From NCBI GenBank assembly GCA_027563935.2, contig CM050448.1, positions 66,473,843 through 66,537,842 on the forward strand: a stretch of 64,000 nt of DNA. Direction: 5' to 3'. The stretch comes from Costus lasius. Taxonomy: Eukaryota > Streptophyta > Magnoliopsida > Zingiberales > Costaceae. The notes under the pieces were generated by a model that was not told where the DNA came from, did not search any database, and saw nothing but the letters and a program-made list of their open reading frames with translations. The position numbers and the translations under genes are program-made. Within the stretch, counting starts at the first letter, position 1; the number at the start of each line of letters is the position of its first letter. This document shows positions 1-8,841 of this stretch, in pieces.

Positions 1-153
1 CCAGAGCACCTCCGACCGTGATTTTCATACTGAAGCTTCGCCTGGAGAAGGAGACAACGTGCCAGAAGTTTCAGAAGGAAAGGAGATCAATTTGAGGAGA
101 AATCAAAGGAAGAAGAAGCTACGCCACTGCTCACTACTTTCGTTGCAAATTAC

Positions 154-175
154 GGCTGTGAAATATTTCACAGCC
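154..175. other. Perfect palindrome in AthA LTR
   Basis: Arms GGCTGTGAAAT and ATTTCACAGCC form a perfect 22-base palindrome. The equivalent position in AthB (about 34918-34943) has arms ACGGGTGTAAT and ATTACACCCGT around GTAA, and AthC (about 44023-44048) has ACGGCTGTAAA and TTTACAGCTGT. Arms change together between families. Confidence 0.7.
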
Positions 176-583
176 ATGCCGTATTTTCCTAAAACTCCTT
201 TTTTGTTGATTTTTGATCTTCTAAAATTATGGTATTTTGTAATTCCTTCACCATGCTAGCTTAAACTTATTATGGGACATGGGGGAGTAATTCCCTTTGA
301 TTTTCTTAATGACTAGATAATCTTTTACTTTCATCATGATTATTCTACTTTGATAATTTTACCTATGTGATTATTGCTCTAAGATTTTCCTTAGATTGCT
401 TTTTATCATCATGATTTAGAGTTTTCGCAATAAGGACCGAAAGGTGATTTGTTTGAGAACTTGGAACCCTAAAATTGATTAGTAGGAACTCACCGTAGGA
501 AACTAGGTTAAGTTCTTATCACCGTAGGACTGAAAGGTGATTTGCTTTTTATCATCATGCTCTAAGATTGAGTTATTGTGTCA

Positions 584-834
584 AACGTGGAGATCTTGTA
601 CGAAAGTGAAGATCGGAACGTTGGAGAACCATAGGTAAAACGTGTGTTGAGTCTCGGATGCACGAAAGTGATCCTCGAGATTCCACTCGAGGCAATCAAC
701 TTAGAACTCAGATGCACGAAAGTGATCTTTGAGTTCTTTGATTGATGATTTGCTTATCTTCAGCTTGGGATGAATCTTACGCGAAAGTGAAGATTTATCT
801 CTGCATGGTTATCTGCACGAAAGTGAGATAATCC
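584..834 (+). other. Array of five GAAA-loop hairpins (AthA 5' LTR)
   Basis: Five successive inverted repeats. H1 584-622: AACGT/ACGTT, symmetric GGA/GGA internal loop, GATCTT/AAGATC. H2 649-683: GAGTCTC/GAGATTC, GGAT/ATCC. H3 704-736: GAACTCA/TGAGTTC, GAT/ATC. H4 769-799: GATGAATCTT/AAGATTTATC. H5 807-834: GG/CC, TTATCT/AGATAA with a bulged T. Each then has one unpaired base (G, or A in H4), a 3-bp apical stem (CAC/GTG or variant) and loop GAAA. Stem sequences differ between hairpins but all pair. Whether it lies in U3 or in transcribed leader is not settled. Function unknown. Confidence 0.8.
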
Positions 835-887
835 CTTTTTGAAGTAAATTAAGCCTTTATCATATTAGAATTTGATTGATGAACATC

Positions 888-897
888 TTTATATATC
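888..897 (+). promoter_or_regulatory. Candidate TATA box of AthA LTR
   Basis: TTTATATATC lies downstream of the hairpin array and upstream of a conserved GAAACC(C)TAG stretch. Equivalent T/A-rich sequence occurs in AthB and AthC. If used, the hairpin array would lie in U3. Prediction from motif and position only. Confidence 0.4.
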
Positions 898-1122
898 TAG
901 TCATGAAAATCCAAGAGAACGAAACCGTAGTAGAAATTTCTCTCTGTTATTATTTTCCCGTGTGTTTTTGCTCTCTACTTGCCTTTCTCTTTTTCAATTG
1001 CCTAGATAGGAAGAAATCAATTACTCGGTACTTGACAGCATAGGTCTATCTGAGGATCGATATTTACTTTATTACTTCGAATGTCCGTGCACTTTCGGAC
1101 ACTACAAGTTAGGGACAATAAG

Positions 1123-1143
1123 TTTTTGGAGCCATGCTAGGGA
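1123..1143 (+). other. PBS-like motif inside the AthA LTR
   Basis: TTTTTGGAGCCATGCTAGGGA resembles the true PBS context TTTTTGGCGCCATTGCCGGGGA but lies about 95 bases before the LTR end. The same relic is at 18842-18862, 50933-50953 and 59169-59188. It suggests that the LTR once ended here. Confidence 0.55.
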
Positions 1144-1244
1144 GTGACAATAGCCCTGTATGCCAATACCTTTGGCCGCGACACCTGAAACGAGTCTACC
1201 TGCTTGTATTTAAAAGTGTGTCCTTTCGGATCACATCAAGTTTT

Positions 1245-1262
1245 TGGCGCCATTGCCGGGGA
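1245..1262 (+). other. Primer-binding site, tRNA-Asp
   Basis: TGGCGCCATTGCCGGGGA is complementary, with one mismatch, to the 3' end of plant tRNA-Asp(GUC), which reads TCCCCGGCAACGGCGCCA. It starts six bases after the LTR end. This is the primer commonly used by Athila elements. Confidence 0.9.
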
Positions 1263-1508
1263 GACCTTAGTTTTGTCAATATTGAAGATATTGAGAGTAT
1301 TACTAGACTAGGCTTTATTTTCTTTATTTACTATTTTTTTTGTTGAAATCACTTGATCTATCTATTTTGCATGCGCAGGAGCCTTAGTTCAGGATCACTT
1401 GTTCCATTTGATCCTGAAATCAATTAAACACTTAGAGTGCACAGGAAGTTAAGACTGGAAGAAGATTTACAAGAAACATCACAGGAGATACAAGAAGAAA
1501 TTGTGGAG

Positions 1509-1820
1509 ATGGCAAACAATCAAAGAACATTGAGGGACTATGCAGCCCCTAATCCACAAGAAATTCACTCAAGCATTGCTAGACCAGGGATAGAGGCTAA
1601 TAACTTCGAGATTAAGCCTACTTTTATTTCAATGATACAACAAAATCTGTTTGGAGGATCTCCACTAGAGGATCCAACCCTACATCTTGCTTTATTCTTA
1701 GAACTTTGTGATACTATAAAAATTAATGGAGTTTCCAATGATGCACTTAGACTAAGATTATTTCCATTTTCTCTTAGGGACCGGGCAAGAATATGGCTTC
1801 TGTCACAACCAACCAGAACC
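1509..1820 (+). pseudogene. AthA gag, N-terminal part, interrupted by Cop1
   Basis: The frame opens at ATG 1509 with MANNQRTLRDYAAP, a typical Athila Gag start. It runs through the capsid-like block DPTLHLALFLELCDTIKI and LRLRLFPFSLRDRARIWLL, the retrotransposon gag domain that assembles the particle. It breaks at 1820 where the Cop1 LTR begins. The matching continuation (LTTWDQLSNSFLMKYFPPSK) resumes at 11083. An open frame continues upstream to 1437 without an ATG, so 1509 is preferred. The gene was open here before Cop1 landed. Gag is translated in the cytoplasm. Confidence 0.85.
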
Positions 1821-4055
1821 TGTTGGTGTATATGCCCTAAAGACCAATGTATGGACATGGTCAGGCATTGGTTGAATGTACTTTGATAGAACTATTACTC
1901 TTTATATAGGCATGGTCATTATTATGCAGACTTCTCTACCTGCGTTGATGTATTGAGTTGCATAAATAATGTCCCAGGAGTTTGGATTGGATCCATTCTC
2001 ATAAGCTATCCCCAGACAAGGTACCTTAGCAGATATGGGACAGCTTTGGTACATGTGAAACTGGTGTATGGGCTGGTTAGGTGCAGGACACAGTAACGCA
2101 GACATACAGGTGCATTGGATGCACTGGAGTGATCCACCATGAGGATTGACTTGTCTAGTCAACAAGTCAATCTCACATGCAAGAGGTTTTGCATTGATCC
2201 TTAGACTTGAGGTATTCATGTCTAGACTTGATGATGGGTATGGTTTAATACAGTCTTACGTCTCACCGTAATTGGGAGACCAAAACGACTGTCATTGGGC
2301 ATGTCATAACTCACGTAGAGACATGAATGACCAATAGTAGGATTTGCCCCTTCCTTCTGAGGAAGCATGATATCCACCTCGGGGCGCCCCACCTTATTGG
2401 TGCATGACAGGAAAGTGTGGCCACACTTGTTGAGTCATGACCAATGCATTGGATAATAAACTTGAGACTAATCGAATGGCAGGATATCAGCTTAGGCAAA
2501 GGGATCTGTAATGAAATAGGAATCCTCGTTGCTTGTTAGGAGTTGTTGCCATAATGACTTAAGTCCTATGACATGGGTAGTAGTGATGTGTTGCTAGATA
2601 CCCCTCACTACTTATGATGTTTACATCATTGCCATCGTCATATGGATCCTACGGGGTCACACGCAATAGACTCTTGACGTTGCTTTAATCAGAAGCCTTA
2701 TGATCAAGTTATTGGATAACTTGGATCAATTTGGAAGATTTCATCAGCGCCAATGGGCCTGATAAGTTGGAAGAAAGTTATTGGAGCCAAACTTCATTTT
2801 TGGCAGGTTGACCCGATATTGACCTAGATTGGTCACATTTGGATTAGGGTTGCATTGGATTAGATCCAATGGCTTAATCAACCCATGCCATGAAGTTTGG
2901 GCTAGCTCATTATCCAATGAGGCCCAATAATTAGTTGTCATGAAGAGGAATTGGCTTTAAAGGGTATAATGGGGAGAAATCTCACCCCATTGGCGCCTAG
3001 GGGCATAATGGGGTGAGGGAGGCGCCTTTGCTTCATTATGGAAGTAAAGGGCGCCTAGCCCTTCTTCTTTGGATGGAATACTTGCCTCTAAGGCAAGTCT
3101 TGGGGCTGATATGGCTTGAGGACTCTTTTGGAAAGAGCTTGGGCGCATGTGAGAAGTAGGGAGATGTTTATGGTAAAGTCTTGGAGACTTTCCTTATGAA
3201 CCCTACATGCACCCAAACCCTTGCCCTAGCCGAATTCTTCATGTTGCGCCTAGCCTTTCTCCTGGATGGAAAGAATGCCTCTAAGGCATGTCTTGGGCTG
3301 ATATGGCCATTGGGCAAATTAGGATAGGTTGAATGAGGTTTATGGTAAAGTCTTGGAGACTTTCCTTACCTCAAGACTCCTTTATCCTAGCCGCCCACTT
3401 GGGATAATCCTGGCCATTATCCTTGCCGCCTCTTGTCCTATTTATAGGACCCCTTACTACCCCTTCCAATGTTCAACAACTAGGAGGTGTGAACATACAT
3501 AGAGAGGCGTGAGCAAGGGCAAAGGGTGACAACAACAAAGGCTTGGCGCAACCCTTCTTCCAAGTGGCCGAAAGACATCCTTTCTTCTTCTCCTCTTCTT
3601 GGCGCAAAGAGAAATTGGGCTTGGTGCTTCTCCTTCTATTGTCGCAAGCCCTCTCCCTCTCATAGCCATTGGCGCATCTTGCTTGAAGGTGGCGCAAGCA
3701 AAAGAAGAAGAGGGAAGTTCTTGGCGGCATCTTCCCTATTCCCTCCTTGGTGTAACTTCTCTTGAAGGTGGCGCAAGTGGAGTGAAGGCTTGATTCTCTT
3801 CCCGAGGCTAGCACCAAGCGTGGAAGGGAGCAACGATCAAAGAGTCGACGCGTGGATACTTGTAGAGGGCGAACACATGGGCGCCTTCAACATGGCTTCG
3901 ACATCTAGACAAGCAAAAGAGGTACATCTCTATCACATCCTTGTGTATACTCACTCGCATGGATCCTTGGGAAAGGAATGTGTTTCGGGTGTAATGCTTC
4001 TTCCGCTGCGTCCTGGGACTGCAAAATTTTAAATTACACCCGGCATTCCCTAACA
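1821..4055 (+). repeat. Cop1 5' LTR
   Basis: Begins TGTTGGTGTA and ends CCCTAACA, with the PBS two bases beyond. Relatives in this window are CopG (20497-21956) and CopH (29177-31145), which share the start and blocks such as the one around CATCAGCGCCAATGGG. It contains many GGCGC motifs. The open frames inside are not genes: they are uncharacterised low-similarity frames repeated only because the LTR is repeated. Confidence 0.93.
3439..3447 (+). promoter_or_regulatory. Cop1 LTR TATA box candidate
   Basis: TATTTATAG within a C/T-rich context. The copy in the 3' LTR is at 10461-10469, and CopH has TATATATG at the equivalent place (30617). Transcription would start near 3470, leaving a long R-U5 of about 580 bases. 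Confidence 0.6.
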
Positions 4056-4056
4056 G

Positions 4057-4067
4057 TGGTATCAGAG
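4057..4067 (+). other. Cop1 primer-binding site, initiator tRNA-Met
   Basis: TGGTATCAGAG begins two bases after the LTR. It complements the 3' end of plant initiator tRNA-Met and is the usual PBS of Ty1/copia elements. Confidence 0.9.
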
Positions 4068-5552
4068 GTACTTGCGAGAAACACAAGGTGTACGTTTGCT
4101 TGTGTGAAAAATTTTTGAAAATTTTTCTTCTATCCATGCGCGTTTCACGTAGAAAGCGTTTTCATCCAATCTTCTCTTCTCAACTCTATGGCCGAAACTT
4201 GGATTGTGTTTATGCTTGATTTAAGACCAAAGGCGCACGTAGGTTTTGTCAAGTAGGACGGGCATTGTGTCTTCGGACTGGCCGGGTCTCTTGATCTGAC
4301 AAAACTGCCAGCCGATAGGGTCTATGAAATCATCATGGAACTTGATCTAAATTTTGGCATGAAATTGGTTAAGAGAGTGCTTTGGATGATGTTGGCGCAT
4401 AAGGTGCTAAAATTTGACTTTTCTAGATTTTTAAATTTTACATGCGCCACTTGATTGGGTTGATATGGTCATAGCGAGTGCCCTCCTGTGTTGTGATGTG
4501 GAAGCATGTTTCCACCTATGATGAATGCTTGTAAGATCTTTCTACCACCTGCGTGTGGTTCTCCCCCTTCTTGATGTAAAATTTTCATCTTTCCTTAGAA
4601 TAGATGTAGAATTGTTTACATGAGATAGGTTAAGGTTCATCAAAGACAACAAGGAGCCTTCTTCAATTGGAGTCAGAAGTGGCGCCAGCTTTGGAAGTGT
4701 GGTGATGGACTTGCGACTGAAGGAAGGACACATGCTTTCGGCTTCTGGCATGGGCTGATTTGCTTCAGGGACTCGCAACCCTTGGATACACAATAACATG
4801 TCACATGGCTCGTGACAAGTTCTTTGTATGAAAAGGGCTATGACCATATCGACCAAAAATAGCATGCCTGTGATGGTTTATTATTTTGTCCATAGCATGC
4901 CTGTGATGTTTTTCCTTTGCTGCCATAACCATAGGAAAACTGCATGCTAGAAAAGAATAAAAACATGCATAAACTCTCAATACAATATCAAGTCGATAGC
5001 CTTCTAACGCGTAGCCCTCATCAAACTATCGATCGGTGGTGTTGTGAACTGTTTCCCACCCTCGTGGGACACACCCACTTATCTTTATAAGGTGTGTGGT
5101 GACAATGATTTCCCCAGTCCAGTTTTAACCTGGGCATGCCTTCGCAAGGAAATTTGTTGGCCCTGGGCATAACGGTTAGGACCAGACTTGACTAGTTTTT
5201 CATATGTCATTGACATGATGAATTACTAGAGGCAGCTGTTAAGAGGATAGGGTTTTGTGTTGTATCCAGCCCTCGCTGGACACAGGGCGCCTAGTCTGTC
5301 TTAACTAAGAGGAATTGTGCATGGCACAATTGGCTGGCATGCCTACCTAAGGAAGCATGAGACTCTCTGTGCATCTCAACTCACCCTCATGAGTCGCGGA
5401 GACCTTATGTGAAATTAGGATCCTACTCACTTATTTCCATGTTGAGTTAGAGAGTTCTCAACTTGTATTGAAAATAGTGGGAGCATAGCATTTACTTTAA
5501 AGTCCTTGTTAAATGCTTTATCATAGTACTTATTTTACTTATTTGCTTATTG
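4068..5552 (+). other. Cop1 untranslated leader
   Basis: About 1.5 kb without a believable gene. Parts match the leader of CopG on the opposite strand (18958-20484), including the blocks around CCACCCTCGTGGGACACACC and the one around CCAGCCCTCGCTGGAC, which is itself an inverted repeat. Confidence 0.7.
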
Positions 5553-5555
5553 TAG

Positions 5556-6119
5556 AAGGCATCTCCTGATCTAAGATTGAAACTTTATAAACATAAACTG
5601 GATGGGACAAATTGGACAAAAGGGTTCAAGACTTTGTCCAAGATACTGGAACAAGAACATAAGGTGCATCTTCTTGAAAGACCTCCATCCCAGCCCAGTG
5701 TGTATTTCACTAATGACTGGGAGTGGAATGTCTATCTTGAACATTGTGAAGATAACGAACAGTACACTGCTCTTGTCTTAGAGTGCATGACCTCGGAGGT
5801 CAAGGTTGAATGTGATGAGATGGGGATCTATGATCTAATCATACATCTCAAAGGTCTCTTCACACCATGCTCTATAGACAATGATCAGGAGAGTTCTGTT
5901 GGATCTTCAGAATGTGTGCCTGAATCTGAGAAAGACCATGGTTCTGTATCTTCGAAGCTAATACTTCAGAAGACTGGGAATGCATGGGTATTTCGAAGAG
6001 GATTGATGGCCAAGAAGAGCATGGCAAAGAAGAAGGGATGTAATCCATCCGCTTCAGGTATTGTGTTACTGAGGTCTTTTGTCTACTTCTTATTCATGGG
6101 TACTGGGTACCGTATGTGA
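5556..6119 (+). pseudogene. Cop1 gag-like region
   Basis: The frame reads LYKHKLDGTNWTKGFKTLSK, typical of the N-terminal Gag (UBN2-like) domain of plant copia elements. The expected ATG appears as AAG (5556-5558), just after an in-frame TAG at 5553, so the start codon seems lost. Similarity to copia Gag fades after about 110 residues; the tail is lysine-rich and no CCHC knuckle is seen. A GT at 6058 and a pyrimidine-rich AG ending at 6145 could bound a short intron. Confidence 0.65.
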
Positions 6120-6549
6120 GGCTCACATATGTTTTACATGTGCAGGAGCTCAAAAGAAGTAGGACGAAGAGGCTTGATGGGATTGACTCTCGGGTCAGGG
6201 ACGGAGCATTGGATGCTGCTGTTGATATCATCTCACTGCCTTGAAGACTTTATATAGAACTTTGCTATTATTGTATCAGCTTATGTATTAGAACATCATT
6301 CCTTTTGGAAAGGACTTCAGTTTGAAATAATAAATAATATTTTTTTTAATCTGAGATGTTCTATTGAAGTGATACAATTGACAATAGTTTGTGGTTCTAT
6401 ATGTGACACAAGATCAGATCTAATGATTCAATAAACTTCCTCTTATAGCATTGTCTCTTGAACCATAGAACAATGGTCACATCCGAAAGTCCATGGACTA
6501 TTGGGATCATTATCCTTTCAGGATTATGATACATGTGAGCCTAGTTCAA
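6120..6549 (+). other. Cop1 region between gag and integrase remnants
   Basis: No domain recognised. The start holds the possible splice acceptor (TTTTACATGTGCAG, AG at 6144-6145). An A/T-rich run with AATAATAAATAATA near 6326-6341 could act as a polyadenylation region. Protease and the integrase N-terminus, expected here in a complete copia element, are not recognisable. Confidence 0.4.
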
Positions 6550-6960
6550 AGGAACAATGTGACAGATGCTGCCTTCACCGTAAAGGGTAGAAGGAGTAGT
6601 GATTTGTTGGATCTATTACACAACAATGTGAGTGGACCCATGTAAACTAGCACTAAGAGGAGTTATATATACTTCATTAGGTATGGGTATGCCTTACGCA
6701 ACCCAAGAACTTTGGAAAAATCCAAAGGTTCACAAATGAAGTATTGAGTCAAATTGAAGGATCTATTAAAGCACCTTGATTGGATCAAGATGATTAGTGA
6801 AAAATTTGATGACTGTCCTAAGAAGTGTGGAGTGATCTCACAGCTTTCTTAGTAGACCACTGTGTGGTGAATTTCAAAGAAAGAAAAAAGAACACATTGG
6901 ATGTGGTTCCATCTTTGAATAGTCATGCAAATATACTACTATGATGCCATGCAAACAGAT
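6550..6960 (+). pseudogene. Cop1 integrase remnant
   Basis: Interrupted translation recalls the copia integrase core: LLDLLHNNVSGPM near 6606, then SYIYFIRYGYA, where copia integrases have HTDVxGPM and a longer YFITFxDDYSRYGY. The first catalytic Asp is Asn here and the second block is shortened. A CGVISQLS fragment near 6830 fits the conserved CG(I/V)xxQLTPPGTPQ region. Multiple stops and frameshifts are present. It cannot be functional. Confidence 0.6.
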
Positions 6961-7309
6961 GTACTGCTGCTCCGTAAGAAAAGGTCTAAGTTAGCTTTTG
7001 AGTTGCAAACTGCAAATATCCCATTTCTTCAATAGAATTGGGAATGTAATATGCAGTGATTCAAAAGTATGTATTTGTGGTGCACTATAGAGTGCTAATT
7101 CTATCCCATGGAGAACAAAATATTTGTTGCTCAAACTGCTGTCTCTCTTGAGAAAGTATTTCTTTTGAAAGAAGCTAGTGGGAGTAGATTTGATTTGGAC
7201 AAGATCCAGAATCAACCACAATATAATTAGACACACATGGAGAGCAAAATCTCACATACAGGTTGAAAGTCAACTTGAGGTTCAAGTAACACAGGAATAA
7301 CATAAGTCT

Positions 7310-8280
7310 GGATCGATTCGATATGCTGGGCATGACGAATTTTTCATCAAGCATGAACCTAAGACTTATGAAGAAATGGAAGCGGTCGATGGACCAGATT
7401 CCAAGAAATGGCTAAGGGCCATAAGAACCATAATGGACTCCATGTCTGCTAATCAAGTCTGGGACTTGGATGAGCTGCCAAAAGGGGTAATTCCCACAGG
7501 CTACAATAAATCTTCTAGGAAGATAGACATGGAAGGTAACATAGTTACCTTAAAGGACAAGCTAGTGAACAATAATTTCAGGCAAATCCACTGGGTGGAT
7601 AATAATGAAATTTTCACCAATAGCTAAGCTTTAAGTCCATTAGGGATCTGCTTGTTATAATTGCATGATCAATTATGGCATCTTGTTATGATAACTACTT
7701 TTCTTGCATGGACATCTGAAAAGATATCTATAAGGAAATAGCCAGAAGGTTTTCATATCAAGGCCATATAGATATACATGATGTTATGCAAGCATGTTTG
7801 AAATAGCCTGTGTTTACAAGAAGATCAGTGGGAGCACCTTAATTGTATTTCTTGTCTAGATGATTGATGATATTCTCCTCACATGGAATGACATCTCAGC
7901 TCTTCACATGGTGAAGAAAAGGTTTGATATGTGTTTCAAGGAGAATGATCTAGGGAATGACGCCAGCATCCTAGGCATGAGGATCTATAAATAGAGATCC
8001 AAGAAAGTCATTGCCCTTTAGTCAATCTATATTCATCCAAGAGTTTCTGGAGAGGTTTATATTGGATGATTCCAAATATTGATACCTTCCAGGAAGATAT
8101 GGTCTGAGTCTCTCAAAGATGTTGTGTCCTGTGGCACAGCTGGAAAGTAATAACATGGGTTTGAAATCCTGATATTTGGTATGTAGGATGGATCATGTTT
8201 TGAATAATATACTCAAGACCATTTGTGGCAAATGCTTGGAGCATAGCCAGCAAGTTTCAATCAGATTTTAGTGTTTAACA
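7310..8280 (+). pseudogene. Cop1 reverse transcriptase remnant
   Basis: The open stretch 7376-7627 contains DSKKWLRAIRTIMDSMSANQ and LPKGVIP, matching the start of copia RT. Downstream, other frames show the catalytic-region remnant MIDDILLTWNDISALH near 7860 (copia RTs have YVDDIL) and a LGMRIYK fragment near 7970. Stops, frameshifts and internal deletions are common. Bases 6961-7309 before it are degenerate linker with no recognisable domain. Confidence 0.75.
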
Positions 8281-8369
8281 CTAGATAGCTGTGAAAGCGA
8301 TCCTTATATATATACTTGGGAAGTATAAAGGATTGGAGTCTAGTCTATGATAGACAGGAAAGAATTTTG

Positions 8370-8575
8370 TGTACAGGGATACACTGACACTTCGTTCCAG
8401 TCTAGTGACTATTGATCAAAGCCAGGAGTTGCGTTTTGCCTTGTTATGGTGTTGTGTGCTGAAAAAGCATTATACAAACCAAAGTGGCAAGGTTCTACAA
8501 ATAAGGCTGAGTACATTGCAGCTCCTTGTGGCAGCCAAGGAGGCAGCTACATTCATTTGAACTTGATCTAGTTCA
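8370..8575 (+). pseudogene. Cop1 RNase H remnant
   Basis: Short fragments fit the end of copia RNase H: TLTLRSSLVTIDQSQELRFA and KAEYIAA-like sequence near 8505 (read in a shifted frame), then AKEAATFI. The ADSTTEAEY block is only partly recognisable. Broken by frameshifts. Confidence 0.6.
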
Positions 8576-8830
8576 TAGTGCTTAATGGTCCAGTGTAGTC
8601 CTTACTGGGACCATAGCATGAGAGAAGGAACTTAATGCTCAAGTATGTACTACAGCATATCATCTGATCTTAGAGATCATGGATAAGGATGATGATCAAA
8701 TTTGATAAAATAAACACAGATAGCAATCTGGATAAACCCACTGACCTAGCCTCTGGCGCAGCGGAAGCTAAATGGGTCATACTAGAGACATTGGAACTGA
8801 CTAAACATCAGTTACCCTTGGTCTTAGTGC

Positions 8831-8841
8831 AAGTGGGAGAT
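8831..8841 (+). other. Cop1 polypurine tract
   Basis: AAGTGGGAGAT directly precedes the 3' LTR at 8842. This is where plus-strand DNA synthesis is primed, and it confirms the orientation. Confidence 0.8.

Larger units (their letters stand above)
1..1238 (+). repeat. AthA 5' LTR, 3' part only
   Basis: Base 1 corresponds to base 17717 of the AthA 3' LTR, and similarity runs to the terminal ATCACATCA at 1238, immediately followed by the primer-binding site. The two copies differ by scattered substitutions plus a patch near 525-580, where this copy repeats wording from about 80 bases upstream. It holds a palindrome, the five-hairpin array, a TATA-like box and a PBS-like motif, each listed separately. 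No gene is seen in it. Confidence 0.9.

Noticed and set aside
584..834. CRISPR-like spacing of the CACGAAAGTG motif
   Set aside because: Spacers are unequal, the shared core is about 10 bases, stems differ, and the setting is a plant LTR.
584..834. Hammerhead ribozyme suggested by CGAAA next to short stems
   Set aside because: No CTGATGA-type core partner at suitable spacing was found beside the GAAA loops; here GAAA is the loop itself.
1245..1262. tRNA-Asp gene fragment
   Set aside because: Only the 18 bases complementary to the tRNA 3' end are present, directly after an LTR, so it is a primer-binding site.
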